The notes below the pieces were generated by a model. It saw only the letters and a program-made list of their open reading frames with translations, did no database searches and was not told where the DNA came from. A stretch of 64,000 bases of DNA from Mucidula mucida. Taxonomy: Eukaryota > Basidiomycota > Agaricomycetes > Agaricales > Physalacriaceae. The stretch is taken from assembly GCA_015501055.1 (NCBI GenBank), contig JADNYV010000128.1:1-64000 (forward strand), in the 5' to 3' direction. The position numbers were made by a program, and so were the translations under genes. Position 1 is the stretch's first letter; each line of letters begins with the position of its first letter. This document shows positions 11,031-22,643 of this stretch, piece after piece.

Positions 11031-11445
11031 GCCAAGTTCAAAGCTGGCGTAGCTGGGCCGTAGAAATATTTCGTAGCTAGTTTCATAGCTGGCTCAGTAA
11101 CAGCTGACTAAATGTGACTTAATTGTGATTTCTGTGACCTTATGTGACCCCGCCGTGCCGCCCCTCCCGACAAGCCTGGCTGTAGCAATGATCTATCACC
11201 AGAAGTAACATTCCGAATAGATGATTGCATATATATAGCATCTTAACTGAAGCTCTAGTACCTTCCGGAACAGTATCTTCCAGGAAATGTAGTACCATCA
11301 GTAAGAGGTGACAAGGGCGTGATACCGCGGCAATTTGCGGACTTTCTCGGATGCCTCGGAGTGACTGAGGTGGCTGGCTACGAAACCAGCTACGAAATAT
11401 TTCTACGGCCCAGCTACGGCCAGCTACGCCAGCTTTGAACTTGGC
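11031..11445. mobile_element. TA-flanked MITE, 415 bp (Tc1/mariner-like)
   Basis: The left end gccaagttcaaagctggc (from 11031) is repeated inverted at the right end (to 11445). The match is 25 bp perfect; then the right arm has a 10-bp extra unit (gccgtagctg), and a further 23 bp match perfectly. The element is flanked on both sides by TA (11029-11030, 11446-11447), the target duplication of Tc1/mariner elements. No transposase is encoded; the open frame at 11140-11457 inside it is not a gene. Confidence 0.75.
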
Positions 11446-11550
11446 TAATGACCCCATGATCGCCGGTAAGATGTAAGGAGGAAGTGCAACCGGATACTTT
11501 CAGTATTTTCGTTCTCACCTACCTCAAATTTGACTAACTCAACGCTCTAC

Positions 11551-11677
11551 CAAAGCCATGGCTTGAAGACTGGCTTACGGCCCGAAGCCAGGCCGTAGGC
11601 TCTATCAAGCCGTCGTTACGGCCCAGCCTGGCTCTGGCTTAAACGCGGCTGGCCTGGCTTGAAGCCAGAGCCAGCAG
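11551..11677. repeat. GC-rich palindromic repeat cluster
   Basis: Several overlapping inverted copies of gccaggcc / gccagagcc-type words occur here, for example ggctggcctggctt facing gaagccagagccagc at 11647-11676. They resemble the foldback at 10797-10839. The rest of 11446-12013 has no supported gene. Confidence 0.45.
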
Positions 11678-12013
11678 ATCACGAGTTCCGAGCCTTGTGC
11701 GTGCTGGCTTTGGAGCAGCTTAGCTGCAGCTATCACAGGAGCGAGCTTCAAGCAAAGTCTGAGATAAGTTAGCAACTACGCGCCGACATGGTATGTGCAC
11801 AACAACTTATAACAGTAGGACATTCCATGACATTAATGTTACAGATAGTGTACCAGATCATTGCAACAACATCGCTTAAACATCAACCCATGACTTCACA
11901 CCCCACCCAAGGACATCAAACATAACAGGTAACACTTCACAAGCCAGAAGAGCAATACCAGCATATACAGTGACCTTGGTCAAGACTAGGGGGAAAAATC
12001 AGTCAGTTCCCCA

Positions 12014-13748
12014 TCACAGCCAGACACGATAAAATGACCCACCATCAGCATCATAATGCTTCACATCCTCATCCTCATCTTTCCAATCCTCATCATCCTC
12101 TACCCCAGTCATCGACTTGGACAGCGGACTCTCAAACCTGACCTTCTCACTCCTCGATTTGATGTCCCTCGCAGACTGCCTCCCACCCCAACTATATCCA
12201 CTCCCACTCCCAATACCACCCACCTCAACACCAGCCGAACCAGGCAAGTCAATGACACTAGGAATTGGGCGCAGCCCACCCGCATGCGCAAATTCACTGG
12301 GCACATTTTTATAATCCGTCGCAGGGGTATAGAAACGACGATTCGGAAGCCTGAACGCGCGTGCTAATAGACGGAACGTGGGCGGGAGGACGACATGGAG
12401 CAAAGACTTGGCGAGGATACGCCACGCAAAGATGGTTAGGATACCCACAACCATTTTGAGCGCGGCCATGCTCCACCAGAGCAAGACGTCCTCGAGGCCT
12501 CGATCGACGGCGGTCCACTGCCGGAGTGAGTGGTCCCAGTGCCAACCGCTACCAGGCATAACGACAGGCGTGCGCCCGTCAACGCCAGCATAACTGACAC
12601 CCCATTTCCCCAAAAGTGCACCAAGGACAACACTACCAAAAGCGATGGCATCTTCGAAGCACGGGCAATCGTCGACCGGTTGAGGGTGCTGGTTAACAGC
12701 GAGAAGACAAAGAGGTATCAAGATGAGAGGGACCTCCCATCCGCCTTGAGTAACCCAATCTTCGACCATTTTTCCGATTCCCAGTCCACGAGCAACGTAG
12801 ATTTGGAGGGACGATGAGGGCACTGAGATAGGAATTCCAGGGAAACTGCTGTGAGCCCACCAGATCCCGCCACCAAGAAGGACGCCCATTACACAATCAG
12901 TAAAGGAGTGCATCGCGGTGTAAAGTCGTCCAAAGACGATAGAAAAGGTATAAAAGACGAGCCCAACACACATCAGGGTATAAGTTTGGGATGAAATGGC
13001 TTCTTCCGCGGCAAGCAAGTAGACATGTCCAAACAAGAAAAGCGCAATAGAGACACTGTTCGTTGAGTGTGTTGATGGGAAACCGTATTCAAGATGGTGA
13101 GTACCGATCGCTGTATGAGGGTAAGGTCACACTCAAGTGAATTGGTGATGGATGGGCACTCACTGAGGCGCGTAACTGGAGGTGCAAATGGCCTTGGGGA
13201 GCATATGAGGTCCTTGAAGAATGATGAAAAGTATACGCCAAGGGCGAGGACGATAAGGAGGCTGGCGCGTGGGTTAACGTGATGGTTGCGCGGAGGGAAG
13301 ATGTGCCTTACCCACGGCCGGTCTCTGCAAAGCCGAAGAAGAATAATGCAGGCAGGAAGGTCATGAAGAATGTGTGCGTGCCTGTAGTCATCGTCAATAA
13401 GAACAGACATATGGCCGGACTAGGATGCGCACCAAGAGACGAGGTGTACACGAAATACGTATCCAGCCATGGAGTACGAATGTAATCCTGAATTTTTTAT
13501 GAAATGTGCGAAGAGAAATGCAAGAAAGTCCTTACCTGCATCTTGGCGATAATCTTGGACTCTTCATGAACAGTTGCAACCAGCTTGCGCCTGATAGCAG
13601 CCCTCCATTTGGGTAAAATGGCATCATAAGCATCAAGAGGCTGACATCCAATGTCCTGGTATATTGGGCGCTTTTCGCTGTAGAACCCGCGGACTGGAGA
13701 GGACTCGCGAGAGGAGACGGGAGAGTCGTCGGATTCGGTGACAGACAT
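12014..13748 (-). CDS. LCB3: Dihydrosphingosine/sphingoid-base-1-phosphate phosphatase (PAP2 family), 527 aa
   Basis: Exons (minus): 13748-13536, 13487-13312, 13261-13164, 13110-12014, all GT..AG and in phase. The integral-membrane PAP2 phosphatase signature is complete: KDLICSPRP (motif 1, K-x6-RP), FPSTHSTNS (motif 2), and GRLYTAMHSFTD (motif 3, with the catalytic His and Asp). Several hydrophobic segments surround the motifs (for example AICLFLLTMTTGTHTFFMTF). This arrangement and the long C-terminal tail fit the fungal ER sphingoid-base-phosphate phosphatases (yeast LCB3/YSR3). The enzyme removes phosphate from long-chain-base phosphates and returns the base to ceramide synthesis. It is transcribed divergently from transcription factor copy B, 246 bp away. 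The sphingolipid enzyme LCB1 is encoded about 12 kb downstream. Confidence 0.88.
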
Positions 13749-13993
13749 CACGTCGTCGTCGTTAAATAAAGTCGTTATCTGGGAGTCCTGGGCCGTCGAC
13801 GTGGCAGACTACCTCGACGTTGACGGGTGAGGGGTAGAGCCAACAACCGGGAGTCTACCAACATAAGTAATCGCGTTATGTAAACAAGATTCTACAGTTT
13901 CACTCCCCATGTTTACCAACTGCGCGTCACTGCATTCACCAGGCGCCGGATAGCGCAGCAATACAAGTACAGACGCTTGTTGACGGCTGTGTA
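13749..13993. promoter_or_regulatory. Short divergent intergenic region between the phosphatase and factor copy B
   Basis: These 245 bp must hold both promoters if both genes are expressed. About 65 bp next to copy B (ggatagcgcagcaatacaag... ) are also found upstream of copy A, so the duplication included proximal promoter sequence. Confidence 0.5.
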
Positions 13994-16167
13994 ATGCAGG
14001 GAGCAAGAAACGAAGACTACAAGGTGCATGTGACGGCTGTCGCTCGAGAAAGAAAGCTTGTAGGACATATCTTGTCAATCCTTCTAGTCTAACACTCTAG
14101 GAGGCGACAGCGCGCAGCGACCTGGCGCGAAATGCTCAAACTGTGTTGCGTTCAATTGGAATGCACACACATTGCTACCATGTCCAGAAAGGTATCTACT
14201 CCATCATTTTGCCACATTGAATTAGACTTAATTAGAACGGCGGAATACCTCTAATTCGGCTTCATGGGAGACGACTGAAGACCTGCAAGTCCATATAACG
14301 GCTATTCTTCAACCATCTTACGCCGGTCCTAAAGACAACAGGGTAACACGCCGTTGCTCGTACAATTAGCGCGCTATGTACGCCAGTTGGAGGCAAAAAT
14401 CTCTGCATTGGGGAATCAAGCGAGTCCAGTACCAGACAGCACTGAATTGGAGGATCCTATGAGTGAACTCTCCATTTCCGAAGACAAGAATCGCCACTAC
14501 GGAGCCGAAGACACTACGAAATTCATCGAAACCGCTATGGACCTCAAGCAAACACTAGATCCTACCCATAGTCTACGCCGCCCGCTGTATTGGACACCCC
14601 CCTTCTGGCAACACGTTCCGACATCCTTACACCCCCCATTCTTGTTCCCTCCCTCAGATCTCATTGATTCTCTGGTTACCCTCTTCCTCAACACCACCAA
14701 TACCCAACTATGTCTTCTCCACGGCCCCTCATTCCGACGCGACATCGCTAATGGTGTTCACTGCACCTCTCGCGAATTCGGCTGTGTCGTCCTCGCCGTA
14801 TGCGCCGTCGCCGCTCGGGCGTCCACCGATCCCCGGGTTGGCGACGGTCATTCCGCAGGATGGCAGTGGTACAGCCAGATCCACCCTTTAGACCCGGTCA
14901 ACTATGTCACACCCGGATGTTTATGGGATTTGCAGCTTTTCCCTCTGATGGTGTTGTATATGTATGGTCTGTCTGTAGCAGACCAGTGTTGGTTGTTTGT
15001 CGGCATGGGTATACGACTTGCGCAAGATATGGGTGTCCATCGTAAGCGGCGGACGAACGAACCGTGGACGCCGCACGATGAGTCCCTCAGGCGCGTTTGG
15101 TGGGTGCTCATTACGATTGATGTCTATGCCAGCGCAATGTTCGGACGTGTGAGAGCTACCAATTCCGACGAGTAAATCCCTCCCCACTTTTGCATCTTCA
15201 AATTTGACAAGTCTTTTTTAGATTCGACGCGGACTTACCTCTCCAAGTCGACGACGCATACTGGCCGGGAGAGCTTCTCGCAGACCCAATAACGCCATGG
15301 ACACAACCACCTGATATTCCTGCACAAGTCACGGCCTGGGTATTACATCTCAAATTGCTTGAAATATATGGCTTTGCGCAAAAAACGATCTATTCCGTCA
15401 AGCGGTCCGACTTTTGGGACGCCTTATCTACCGCCAAATGGGGGCACAACGTCGCTGTAGAACTTGACTCTGCTTTGAACAAGTGGATCGACGCCATCCC
15501 AGATCACCTACGCTGGGATCCGCACCATCCGTCCGAGTCATCCGCCGTCCTATACATCACGTACTACTGGATCCAAATTCAAATCCATCGGCCCTTCATC
15601 ACCAATGCTGATCGCTCGTTTCCTTCTATCGCTGTATGCACGAATGCTGCCCGGTCGTGTGCGCACGTACTACACGCGCATTTCACAGCGTTTGAGAGTA
15701 TACCGTTGCCGAATATGTTGGCGGCGATGTTGTATTCGGCGATTGTCCTGTTGCTGAATGCGGCGAATACGCATGGGGATGGTGCTGTGGCGTCTCCCAG
15801 GGATTTGGAGGATGTGTACAAATTGATGGAGGTGCTGAGGCGTCATGAAGGGCGGTGGCAAGTGGCTGGGCGGTATCAGTAAGTGGTTGTTCGCTGGCTT
15901 TCTCCTTTATGCAAATGCTGATTTTTTTGGTTGGTTAGCGATGTCATTGCTGAAGTATTTGCTCTGGTCAAGGCGCCGAAGCCGCAAGACTCTCGGAAGC
16001 GCAGAGGTCAGGAAGTGGAGGAGCAGGTAGACTGGGGTGAGCTGGGGCTTGATCCGTCTTTTGAACTGGGACTCGAGGATTTTATGGCTTGGGAGGGATG
16101 GACTTCTTCCGCTTGGGAGGACTTTGGGGCATATCTTGCAGGTGTTGATGATGCACGGCCATTCTGA
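13994..16167 (+). pseudogene. Zn(II)2Cys6 factor copy B: broken zinc cluster, intact regulatory domain
   Basis: This is a close relative of copy A (about 90% identical protein in the middle domain) with the same five-exon plan: 13994-14059, about 14104-14191, 14236-15171, 15222-15878, 15939-16167. Compared base by base with A, four single bases are missing: one just after the ATG (exon 1 is 66 not 67 bp), one in exon 2 before the sixth zinc-binding Cys, and two early in exon 3. The first intron's TAG acceptor at 14100 would also give TGA in the zinc-cluster frame. From about 14354 on, the frame is open through exons 3-5. The first in-frame ATG there, at 14459, would give a protein without a DNA-binding domain. 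It may be a decaying gene, a truncated regulator, or a victim of consensus errors. Confidence 0.75.
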
Positions 16168-16238
16168 CTGGGCCATCTGTTTAGGCCCCCCTTTCCCTCA
16201 GCCAAACTGAAGGTGACGACCTTTAGAAGAGAGAAGTC

Positions 16239-16487
16239 TTTTGAGCTGGTGTGTTCTTTGTATCGTAAAGTCTTCTCGGAGATTTTATCAGCTTATTCAC
16301 GTCGGGCACGACGGCTTTTACGCGAAGGCGACTTCATCATCGTGGTTTCTTCAACACCATCATAGTGGTAATAACTGATTTCCGCGTCCCAACTCCCGAC
16401 CTTGTCGGATATTGGTTGAGTGGACATCATTCTGGTTGTGGGGCAGCCGAGTAGACCTTACGATACAAAGAACACACCAGCTCAAAA
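16239..16487. mobile_element. Foldback MITE with 30-bp perfect terminal inverted repeats, 249 bp
   Basis: The segment ttttgagctggtgtgttc... at 16239-16273 is matched by its inverted copy at 16453-16487: 30 bp perfect, then one mismatch and four more matches. The interior is non-coding. No convincing target duplication is seen. A related single end lies at 9434-9475. Confidence 0.65.
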
Positions 16488-17071
16488 CGGCGACTGCGCG
16501 TAAAAGATCAACTTTATCAGCAAAGGCAAAGAAAAGGTCTTGCGACTTGTCTCCTTGTTCTCTGACGACGCGGCTGAGAAGGATTCCAGGCGTACGTATA
16601 TTTTCGCGCCACGCGTCATGAGTAGCTGACTACCAACTTACTAATGGTGGAGTTCGTGTAGCTCGGTGATCCCTTGCTGGAGTTGATATCAGAGACCGGC
16701 ATACGAATATAGTGAGGAATGTAAAGTACCACAACACTGGATTGGAGTTGGCCGCGGGAAGAACATGCTGAGAAACCTATTCGGGCCGCAATTGTCTGCA
16801 TATGTATGAGAAGAACGGAATTTACGCGCGTTCGGTCACCTGTTTGCACAGAGAACAGTAGGTGAGTGATAGATATCGATGGACATATTTGAAACGCTAC
16901 TTTTACACGTTTACGATCGGCGTGAGATCTGCGTAATCAAAGTCGTGTATCGGTGGTCCGTGGATAAATCAACCCGCAGCTTAACCTGAACCGGCACTTT
17001 CTCGCCGCCCCTTCAAGCTTCCAGTTTCGCCTTCAAAACGGTTTTTGGGCAGTACGAATGGGCTCTGCTCC
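16488..17071. other. Intergenic stretch between the MITE and factor copy C
   Basis: No supported gene is seen. It should contain the promoter of copy C; no match to the A/B proximal promoter was noticed. Confidence 0.4.
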
Positions 17072-19304
17072 ATGGCGGATACTCCGGTCCTGGCTCGAAG
17101 AAACGAAGACTTCAAGGCTCCTGCGATAATTGCAGAATAAGGAAGATAAAATGTGCGTCCTAAGCGGATCGCGTTTTCGAGGCTGAATTTTGTTGACGGT
17201 GTAGGTGATAGTGCCCAACGACCAGGTAACAAATGCACGAGCTGTATTATCTGTGATATTGCATGCACACATGTCGCTGCGATGTCGAGGAAGGTCAGCA
17301 TCGTCCTTTCTGGACTGTCTGACTATAATTCTCAAGTATTCTTTTGGACTTAGAACCGTGGATTGCCACAAAACGCCAACTCTTGGGATGCCGCGTCCGT
17401 TGTGGACGACGTTCAGAAACACATAAACGAGATTCTGAGCAAGACAAAACCCTACGTCGTTCCAAAGGACACGAGCATCGTACACGCGCTCATCACCGAA
17501 CTCGCTCGCTACGCGCGTCTTCTCGAAACCAAAGTCGCCGCGCTCGAATCCGCACGATCGTCAGGTTCTCAAAGTCTTTCTAGTTCCCCCAAGGCCGACG
17601 ACGACGGTGTGCACACTATGGAAGCTCCCATGAGCCGGCTGGACATCTCCGAGGGCAGCTCCCAGTTCGGCGCGAGCAGCGACGCCAAATTCATTGGCGT
17701 CGCCAAAGATCTCAAAAAACAAATCAACCCCAAGCACTCTGCGCGCCGCCCCGAGTTCTGGTACCCGCAGGAGTGGCAGTACCTTCCCAAGCCCGGGAAA
17801 ACACCCCTCGTGTTCCCTCCCCAGGACCTCATCGATGATCTCGTCATTATCTATTTCAATACGCTCAATCAGCACTTTTGTTTACTCCATGGCCCTACAG
17901 TGCTCCGCCAGATTGCGGCGGGGCTTCATTATGAATCGCACTCGTTTGGATCGGTCGTACTGGCGGTGTGTGCACTGGCGGCGCGTCATTCCGCTGACCC
18001 GCGTGTGGGCGGCGGACTGCGCGCCGGGTGGGATTGCTACAAGCAGTTGAAAGCCGTCGGGCCTGGGGAGCCGATATCGGCGGACACGTCGCTGTGGGAT
18101 TTGCAGCTCTTTCCGCTCATGGTTCTTTACGCGTATGGGTTGACGGTCGTTGACCAGTGTTGGTTACTCACGGGGATGGGTATCAGGATGGCTCAGGCGA
18201 TGCATCTTCATAGGCTGAAGAGGAAGGAGGGTGTTATATGGACAGCGAGAGACGAGCTGCTGAAGAGAGCATGGTGGGCGCTGATGATGCTCGATGTGTA
18301 TGTGAGCACTCTCACTGGGCGGACTAGAATGACGAACCCTGATCAGTGGGTTTCTCTACTCTATCAGCTATCAAAACGCTAATCTAAATCAATAGATACG
18401 ACACTGAATATCCCATCGAGATTGACGACGAATATTGGCCTGGCGAAATCATGGCCGATCCTTCAACGCCGTGGACTCAACCCTAGACATCTCAGCTCAG
18501 CTCGCCGGGTGGGTATATCACCTCAAGCTCCTCGATGTCTACACCTTCGCCCAGACGACCATCTACGCCATCCGGCGCTCGCGGTTCTGGGATGCCATCT
18601 CCACATCCGAATGGGGCCAAGACGTCGCCGTCGAACTAGACTCGGCGCTCAACGGCTGGCTCGACGCCCTCCCAGACTACCTCCGCTGGAACCCCCACGC
18701 GCCGACCGAGACGTCCGCGCTCCTCTACATCATGTATTACTGGGTGCAGATCGAGATACACCGCCCTTTTATGAGGCTGAAGAATGGGTTCTCGAGTACG
18801 GCGATCTGCGCGACGGCCGCACGGTCGTGTGCGCACGTCGTGCATGTGCATGATGGCGCGTTTGGGACCTGCCTTTGACGTCGATGTTTTCGGCTGTTCT
18901 GCATTCGTCGATTATCCTGCTGCTGAATGCGAGAAACGGGCTTGCGAAGCCGCGGGATCTGGAAGATGTGAAGCTGTCGATGCGGGCGATTGCGAGACAT
19001 GAGGATCGATTTGAGGTTGCTGGGAGATATTAGTAGGTGTTTTTTCTACTTATCGCAAGTGTATAGTGCTGATGCTGCCTTTAGTGATGTGTTGCAAGAG
19101 TTGTTCGACATTGTGCAACCTCCCACTGAGGAGCTCGACTCGAGGAAGCGGAAGGAGCGAGAGGACGACAACGGTGAGTATGAACGGATGACGGAATTTT
19201 ATGGTGTAGAATTGCCAGTGGAGAGTACGCAGTTGGACATTTGGGACACGTGGGACTTCAACCTGGTGGGATGGCCAGATATCAACTATTATGCTAGTGG
19301 ATAG
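17072..19304 (+). pseudogene. Zn(II)2Cys6 factor copy C: diverged paralog with frame breaks
   Basis: The exon plan matches copy A: about 17072-17152, 17205-17293, 17354-18345, 18396-19032, 19085-19304. Here the zinc cluster is intact in sequence (CDNC, RIRKIKC split by intron 1, DSAQRPGNKC, TSC, IICDIAC). However, the ATG at 17072 is one base out of frame with it and the cluster frame has no ATG. An in-frame TAG at 18484-18486 follows a one-base loss compared with A and B, and a second one-base loss near 18870 shifts the frame again. The long exon 3 (330 codons) is uninterrupted. It is clearly more distant from A and B than these are from each other. Real decay and consensus error are both possible. 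Confidence 0.7.
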
Positions 19305-20789
19305 TCTGCAGCGCGAGTTATATTTGATACCATTTGTTATGTACTTGTCTAGCGAAGTCGGTAGTTAAGAGCAGAGTCCTAAGCAGGCCGCAGGAGAACA
19401 CATGCATACGGGGGTCATGTTCAGGATAACCCTGCATTGTACTTATGGTAGATTGATGATCGGTACGACATCGAGGTAGTTGAATCACCGTCAATGTCAG
19501 ATCGCGGGCGCCTCTGCCTATGAGAGGCAAATCCGATTTATTCAAAGAAAAACAAGGACCATCAGAGGCAGATCAGAGGCATCCACCAGAGGCAACACGG
19601 AGGCAATCCGGAGGCAATCCAAAGCAGTGCCAAGACCATGATATCGGTCGATCGGCTCGAGCTCCCGCGAGGCGATTCGTGCAACAGATTCCTTCTATGC
19701 TCCTCGAGATCGTCGCGCTGCTCGACGAGACGATTTCGGCTATATTTCCCCAGATCATCGTGAATACTTACAAATATTGAGCTACCTCCGGCCCAAGGAG
19801 ACTTGGAATTGTGATTACTACTACAGACGTGTACGCGCGCACTCGAACGACTTCAAAGCAGCGTGACCGTAGTATTCGCCACGTTGAACCAAAAGCGTTT
19901 CAGGTTGGCTTTTGGTCTGCTTTTGGTCCGGATTGAATCTAGAGGCAGAGGCGCCGGCGGTCGGACGTTCTCGAATCACCGGAGCGAAATATCTTGCTTC
20001 TGCTCAAAGTACAAAGCACATCTTGAATTTCCCACGCCACAGGCAATGCGGGCCGTGCCGACGAGCCAAACGTTTTCCGGCACCCCACCCATTCTAGTTT
20101 CCGACCTTTGACTTTCATCTGGTTTCTAATCGCCTTGGCTGAAATCATCGCATAGCGAAATCCTTGCAATCTCCCCTCAATGCACAGTTCTTCCTCCTGC
20201 CGGTGCTTTCAGAAAACGATGCCTCTTGTACTCCAGACTCTTGCGCCCAGCAATGAAAGGTAAATGTGTGATTCACAGTGAGGTAGTGCAGGCAGGGACT
20301 AATGTGGACCCGCTCTGATACATTACCATAATTGGCGAATAACGAAGACAAAGAAAAGGGCCTATCCACAGCCTGACAATGGCGTCCGGGATATTCCACG
20401 GGGACTTCATTGTCGTCCGTGCATTAAAGCCTCCAGCTACGCTCTATCTCGGCCAACTCCTGCCCTTGCAACCTGTTCTTTGATTTCGCCACTCACCGGA
20501 GTGTAGCTTGGACATTAGTAGTGTTCTTCGACAAATAGTATGGTGGACCATACTTTGCTGCACTGCTTAAACAGGCCAGTTTTCTCAAAGTCTACCCGTC
20601 CAGAATAGCACTAGCAAAGTGCAGTTGCCATATCTGAACAATGGAAAATGTCGTCCACCGACAATGGCCACTAGACAAAGGATTTGGGGCTCGATCGTAC
20701 AAACGACCCTGGCATTGTTCACAACGCGGTGGACTATAAAGACTCGAGCGTCGCGCGCTGCTCTTCATTGTCAGCCATCGTCTTCCAAT
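19305..20789. other. Gene-free stretch
   Basis: No supported gene is seen. It includes a short GA-rich repeat cluster at 19559-19623. Confidence 0.45.
19559..19623. repeat. Degenerate short tandem repeat (gaggca units)
   Basis: Six agaggca/ggaggca units spaced 9-16 bp apart, the last two being exact 11-bp copies (ggaggcaatcc). Confidence 0.5.
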
Positions 20790-21661
20790 ATGCTCAACAC
20801 CAAACAGACAGTCTCCAGCCTGCGCCCTCCCTCGTTGGTCATCGACAGCCCTCTTAGGACCGATCCAAACCGCACAATGGACTATCCCACTTCCCCCAGG
20901 GCGTCCATGCACGTAATGTATACCCTCACTCGCGCCCCAGCTCCCCAGACGTCGACGACATGCCCACGGTCCTCGACCCATCTTCACTCAGTCCCTCCCC
21001 GATGATCCATCCCCGAGGCCGCCAAACTGCTCGTCAAGATTCGCTCGTCCAGCATCAAGACCTCGCACACCACCGCGACTTTTGCGTTCAGGCGCCCAAC
21101 CGTGCAGGCCCCACCTCTGCCGGCGCGGTCCGAAACCATGGATCCTATGCCTATCAGCGTAGGCCGCCCCCGTTCCCGCTTCCGCAAGGCTATGCATAAT
21201 GCGGGTGTCGTGCTCCGCATTCGCAAGAAGGATGTCGGGATCATGCACATGGCTCCCGCCACGCCTCGTATGGCGGAGAAGGCGAAAGAAGAGACTCCCA
21301 AGAATGCCCCTTCACGCGCCGGTTCCCTCTTTCGTGGCGTCAGCGTCAGGCCTAGGAAGTGGTCAAAGGCGAAGAAGCCCATGGCCATTGCCGAGTCGTA
21401 CGACGCGTTCGCTCCCTCGAACGTGGTAAAGCGCGCCCAGTCGTTCTCGGGTGTCTTCGCCAATGCTCTTGTCGAAGATGATGATATCGATCTCGATCTC
21501 GACGATGCTACACGCGAAAGCATGGGCACGTCGTATATTCTGCACCAATCCATTAACTACCGCGAGATGGAGATTGCCGGCAGCAGTGCCTTGGGATATC
21601 TGGTATGTGCTGATGCTCTTTGTCTGCGTTTTGTTTAATCACCGTTGTTACTTAGATCTGA
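20790..21661 (+). CDS. Unrecognised Ser/Pro-rich and basic protein, 5' structure uncertain
   Basis: A convincing frame runs from about 21006 to 21602 (FRRPTVQAP, GRPRSRFRKAMHN, VVLRIRKKDVGIMH, acidic EDDDIDLDLDD). A GT..AG intron at 21603-21655 would leave a 6-bp last exon (ATC TGA); unspliced, it would end at 21638. Upstream, the ATG at 20790 is in the same frame, but a TGA at 21003 intervenes. The most protein-like reading between about 20940 and 21010 (PDVDDMPTVLDPSSLSPSP) is in another frame, so one or two small introns or single-base indels must lie at 20900-21017. No domain was recognised. Confidence 0.4.
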
Positions 21662-22643
21662 GTCTCGTCCTCTTGCGCATCATTTTGCGATGACTTATTG
21701 CGTTCGATTCTTGTATATCGTGTTGAGAAGCAGTCAAATGTAAATGTAACACCACCCCACACTGCAACTACCCTCCGTATGCTTATGCCCTCCCTTTACC
21801 TATGTTTTTACCACCCTAGTCATGCTCTCATTTTTACTCTTTCTTTCTTTCTGGTAGTTGCAGTTGTTGTACTTCTTCATTGGTTATTTCGTGTTTGAAA
21901 AGAATGTACTACATCTAAGAAATCCACAATCATTTCATAAGTTCGACGGGGACTACTTACGAAGGTGCTCAACGTCTGGCTGTTTCCGAAGGCGAACAAC
22001 TTCCCTTTTGATTCAAAGTGTCATCTCGGCATGTGGCGTTAAGACAATTTCTTGTCACAAACCCTGCTTTCTCCCGTACGATCGTTCGGGCTTGCCGCTC
22101 GGGTAGAAGGGCTCAAGAATGCATCTTGTTTGTCGCCAAGCTGATTGCCGGCAACTGAAAAAAAAGAGTTACTTTCGACAGTGTCTAGCCCGGAACTCGG
22201 ATACTGTCCGCTTAAATCCCTCGCTTGCCAACGCTCAGTGCCAATTAAGCATAACACGTTTTACGACGCTCATCCAGGCCGCCGCCTCAAAGTACAAGCT
22301 TTCGCGTATAGATTGAAGGAGGGACAATCTCTACCGCGCAAGCCTACTTACGGGGATAGCCGTTGCCTCTACGCCACATCGATTCTAGAGACCCCATTCG
22401 AAGGCATATTATGTACTTCTGCGGCAATTCCCGCCGCCTTTGACTTCTTGGCGCTCAAGCGTCGACGATCCGGGCATATATTTACAGACCGCCATTCAAC
22501 GTCGGTCCCGGTAACTTGCGTTGGAAGCCTCGCGTCGTACCTGAGGGCGCTTGTAATATGGTCACTGGCAAGAAACGTTGAATAGCGGCATCAAGAAATA
22601 CATGGATATTACTAGCGGGAGTTGCAGTAGTACTAGTATAGCA
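21662..22643. other. Gene-free stretch
   Basis: A plus-strand frame at 22145-22585 opens only from a TTG codon and lacks domains. Nothing is supported here. Confidence 0.4.

Noticed and set aside
11140..11457. Minus-strand frame of 105 codons
   Set aside because: It lies inside a MITE and reads through its terminal repeat, so it is not a gene.
19559..19623. CRISPR-like spaced repeats
   Set aside because: Units are only 7-11 bp and irregularly spaced in a eukaryotic genome; it is a simple degenerate tandem repeat.
22145..22585. Plus-strand frame of 146 codons
   Set aside because: It opens at TTG, has no recognisable motif and no plausible promoter or intron.
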